Assembly (NCBI GenBank): GCA_964527785.1
Contig: CAZGNO010000006.1
Coordinates: 10,865 to 74,864 of the forward strand
Origin: JADJXV01 sp964527785
GTDB taxonomy: Bacteria > Bacteroidota > Ignavibacteria > Kapaibacteriales > UBA961
Reading direction: 5' to 3'
Length of the DNA stretch: 64,000 nucleotides
The notes under the pieces: generated by a model
The model's database searches: none
Told to the model about the DNA's origin: nothing
The model's input: the letters and a program-made list of their open reading frames with translations, nothing else
Position numbers and translations under genes: made by a program
In this document: in pieces, positions 63,101 through 64,000 of the stretch
How positions within the stretch are numbered: position 1 is the first letter of the stretch
How the letters are laid out: each line of letters begins with the position of its first letter

Positions 63101-63435
63101 TAAACAATATCATTTCTGAATTACGGGATAGGTATGGACGCCTGCCTTCTGAAGCTGAAAATCTGCTGTTTGCGGTTCATCTGCGAGTAGTCGCTTTGGA
63201 AACAGGATTCATTCGTATTATTTTCAAAAACAATTTACTGACAGCCGAGCTTCCCCCCGAATCGAATACGCTCTATTATGAACACCTGTTTATGCCATTG
63301 ACAAAATTTGTTTCGTCTATTCAGGCAGGGCGGTTTGTGCAAAAGAAAGACAAAGTATTTATGGAAGTACCGATTACATCCCGTGAGCAGTGTATAAATT
63401 TCTTACAACGACTTGCAAGAGGTTTACAAGAATAA
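60115..63435 (+). CDS. mfd: Transcription-repair coupling factor
   Basis: Mfd removes stalled RNA polymerase and brings UvrA to the lesion. The protein (about 1106 residues from ATG 60115) has UvrB-like N-terminal domains, an RNA polymerase-interaction region (GDYVVHIDKGIGRFDGLE, about 428), the translocase with Walker A GDVGFGKTEVA (about 575), DEEQKFGV and TATPIPRTLNFSL, and the C-terminal TRCF domain from about 950. An in-frame ATG at 60067 lies in the upstream terminator and is rejected. Confidence 0.97.
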   Translation: MNPLSKESSQFDAILSRLEKTRFLREIEHHFAKSTQVSVKTLSGSLRTLAIATLWKRNPQRIFILTESKEESQEWIYDLNVLIGEQNTALFAEPDKRVHFSAEQLDEKIVAIIDSLAMVENNNQCIAVASPECLTFGVPKPNEVQTNRLHLERGEKLVFNQFTTTLSLHGFDRKDFVENQGDMAVRGGIVDVFPLGWTAPLRIEFWGDVIDSIREFDPLSQRSIREHDSIELIADLFQHGDTPFDSSITDYFPTGSLLVVDSPEQCERKFEDLGIENWKKMFSGWKILYINGLGETTVSVKSQYQPSLAASIHKLLIELRSLAISQTRIFLAAEGNVNSKRLHDLVINGFEQDENEEPDKPLASPQNTLRSITWLNKTLSKGFVLPDDQIAFFTEHQLFERRHFQTNKRGKQFTGITLRELAQLKRGDYVVHIDKGIGRFDGLETIVIAGNKQDCARVIYEGNDVLYVHLNHIHKLQKYSGGEEGAPKLSKLGSSDWERKKQRSKKKLKDIARELIKLYAERKSQPGFSFPEDTVWQKEFEASFIYEDTPDQSKATAEVKSDMEAQTPMDRLVCGDVGFGKTEVAVRAAFKAVQSGKQVAVLVPTTILAQQHFSSFKDRLHRYPVNVDVLSRFRSPSEQKEVVESVKKGNVDILIGTHRILSKDINFKNLGLLVIDEEQKFGVAAKEKLRSMRVTVDTLTLTATPIPRTLNFSLMGARDLSVIETPPRNRLPIITEISEWNEDAIHKAVLREIDRGGQIYFVSDKIATLTKIHEQLLELVPTLRCGIAHGQMDTEKLENTMEKFMERKYDVLICTKIVESGLDIPNANTIFIHNADNFGLAELYQLRGRVGRSNTQAYSMLIVPPMRTLSRTALRRLQALEENTDLGSGFQLAMRDMEIRGAGNLLGGEQSGFIAEMGFELYQKILDEAVNELRTEEFSTLFTDEKQSTRRRSFANDDVAVEIGADALLPTNYVSSDTERFEFYKRLYNVRSEVELNNIISELRDRYGRLPSEAENLLFAVHLRVVALETGFIRIIFKNNLLTAELPPESNTLYYEHLFMPLTKFVSSIQAGRFVQKKDKVFMEVPITSREQCINFLQRLARGLQE

Positions 63436-63460
63436 CATATATCTTTATAAATATAGATTA

Positions 63461-63919
63461 TTACGGCATTGTATCCGGCAGAACATTTACACTGTATTTC
63501 CCGGCTACAGTCAGCGCAGCAGTAACCAGTACAAGATTTTTGATGATATATTGCCCTACTAGTGATGGACAGAATGGAAATGAATCAAAGCAAACGTTTG
63601 TAAGGATGAAAAAGGGTAAGAATGTTCCTGCCATGTGAAACAGCATAAGTACTACAGTAAATGGAATCAATTTTTTGAAAAGTAAACCAATCCCCATTGC
63701 AACTTCCCAGCCGCCAAGAAATGGTACGAAAATCTTAGATGGTATCCAGTAGATTGTTTTTTCAACGAGCTCATGAGCGGGACTCATTCCTATCATTTTA
63801 AGAAAACCAAACCATATAAAAACTATTGCGAGAGCAATTCTCAGCCAATCTACACCAAACTTTTCCGTGAGAGTACTTAATCGAAAATAAAACGAATTGA
63901 AAGATAGTTTTTGATTCAT
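63461..63919 (-). CDS. DoxX-like membrane protein
   Basis: The 152-residue protein has four hydrophobic helices (about 26-45, 68-85, 92-112 and 128-145), with IALAIVFIWFGFLKM, FLGGWEVAMGIGLLF and GQYIIKNLVLVTAALTVAGK. This arrangement fits the DoxX/DUF417-like family. The role is unknown. It is convergent with mfd, only 25 bases apart, and no terminator stands between them. No catalytic motif is seen. Confidence 0.75.
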   Translation of the reverse strand: MNQKLSFNSFYFRLSTLTEKFGVDWLRIALAIVFIWFGFLKMIGMSPAHELVEKTIYWIPSKIFVPFLGGWEVAMGIGLLFKKLIPFTVVLMLFHMAGTFLPFFILTNVCFDSFPFCPSLVGQYIIKNLVLVTAALTVAGKYSVNVLPDTMP

Positions 63920-64000
63920 GGTTAAGGAGAATATTATAATTTTAGAAGTAAGTGATAGGACTAAAATAACCGAACCATTAAATTCAGTAAATTATTTGTT

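Overview
The window is a chromosomal segment from an AT-rich member of the Bacteroidota/Chlorobiota (FCB) group. The evidence is: (i) a secreted polysaccharide-lyase-like protein ending in a type IX secretion (T9SS) sorting domain; (ii) several promoters of the Bacteroidota type, TTG or TTTG, 20 bases, then TAnnTTTG; (iii) a complete alternative complex III joined to an A2-type haem-copper oxidase, as in Rhodothermus-like and related lineages; (iv) LptD and LpxK, meaning a Gram-negative outer membrane; (v) type 2 isopentenyl diphosphate isomerase. A Kapabacteria- or Ignavibacteria-like lineage would fit, but that is a guess from gene content.

Layout. 1-6.9 kb: end of a probable glutamate racemase, YqeY, a soluble TPR histidine kinase, MutS2, LpxK and a class-I glutamine-amidotransferase-like hydrolase. 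6.9-10.2 kb is the accessory-looking part: an orphan N-terminal piece of a type III DNA methyltransferase, an alpha/beta hydrolase whose frameshift removes its catalytic His, a PadR regulator paired with a pentapeptide-repeat protein, and a nested palindromic repeat. 10.2-18.5 kb: tmRNA, a DUF2279-like membrane protein, GAPDH, DprA, type 2 IDI, RecN, a small RelA/SpoT-type HD hydrolase, a Cys-motif membrane protein and tRNA-His. 18.5-28 kb: aldo/keto reductase, a truncated SecF paralogue, SecD, SecF, a STAS protein, PurA, GuaB and an M24 aminopeptidase.

28-33.4 kb (minus strand): the T9SS cargo enzyme, a TPR-LuxR regulator and a small secreted hydrolase. 33.4-48.4 kb (minus strand): a respiratory locus reading cytochrome c, coxB, coxA, ctaA, ctaB, coxC, subunit IV, SCO, a small CPNC protein and actA to actF. 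It encodes a quinol to cytochrome c to oxygen pathway together with its haem A and copper assembly factors. A promoter lies before the cytochrome c gene, a terminator overlaps that gene's stop codon, and a strong hairpin ends the locus. 48.6-51.8 kb (minus): queD-folE-rnhB-pyrC, tightly packed. 51.9-55.5 kb (plus): a LolA-like/DUF4292-like protein and LptD. 55.6-57.5 kb (minus): two VOC proteins and a WYL regulator with a likely operator. 57.7-64 kb: an esterase/ATP-grasp pair, Mfd and a DoxX-like membrane protein.

Most of the window is housekeeping. The best candidates for under-described biology are the esterase/ATP-grasp pair, the PadR/pentapeptide pair, the SecF half-paralogue and the decaying segment at 6.9-10 kb. 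No CRISPR array, intact transposase, prophage or complete restriction system was seen.
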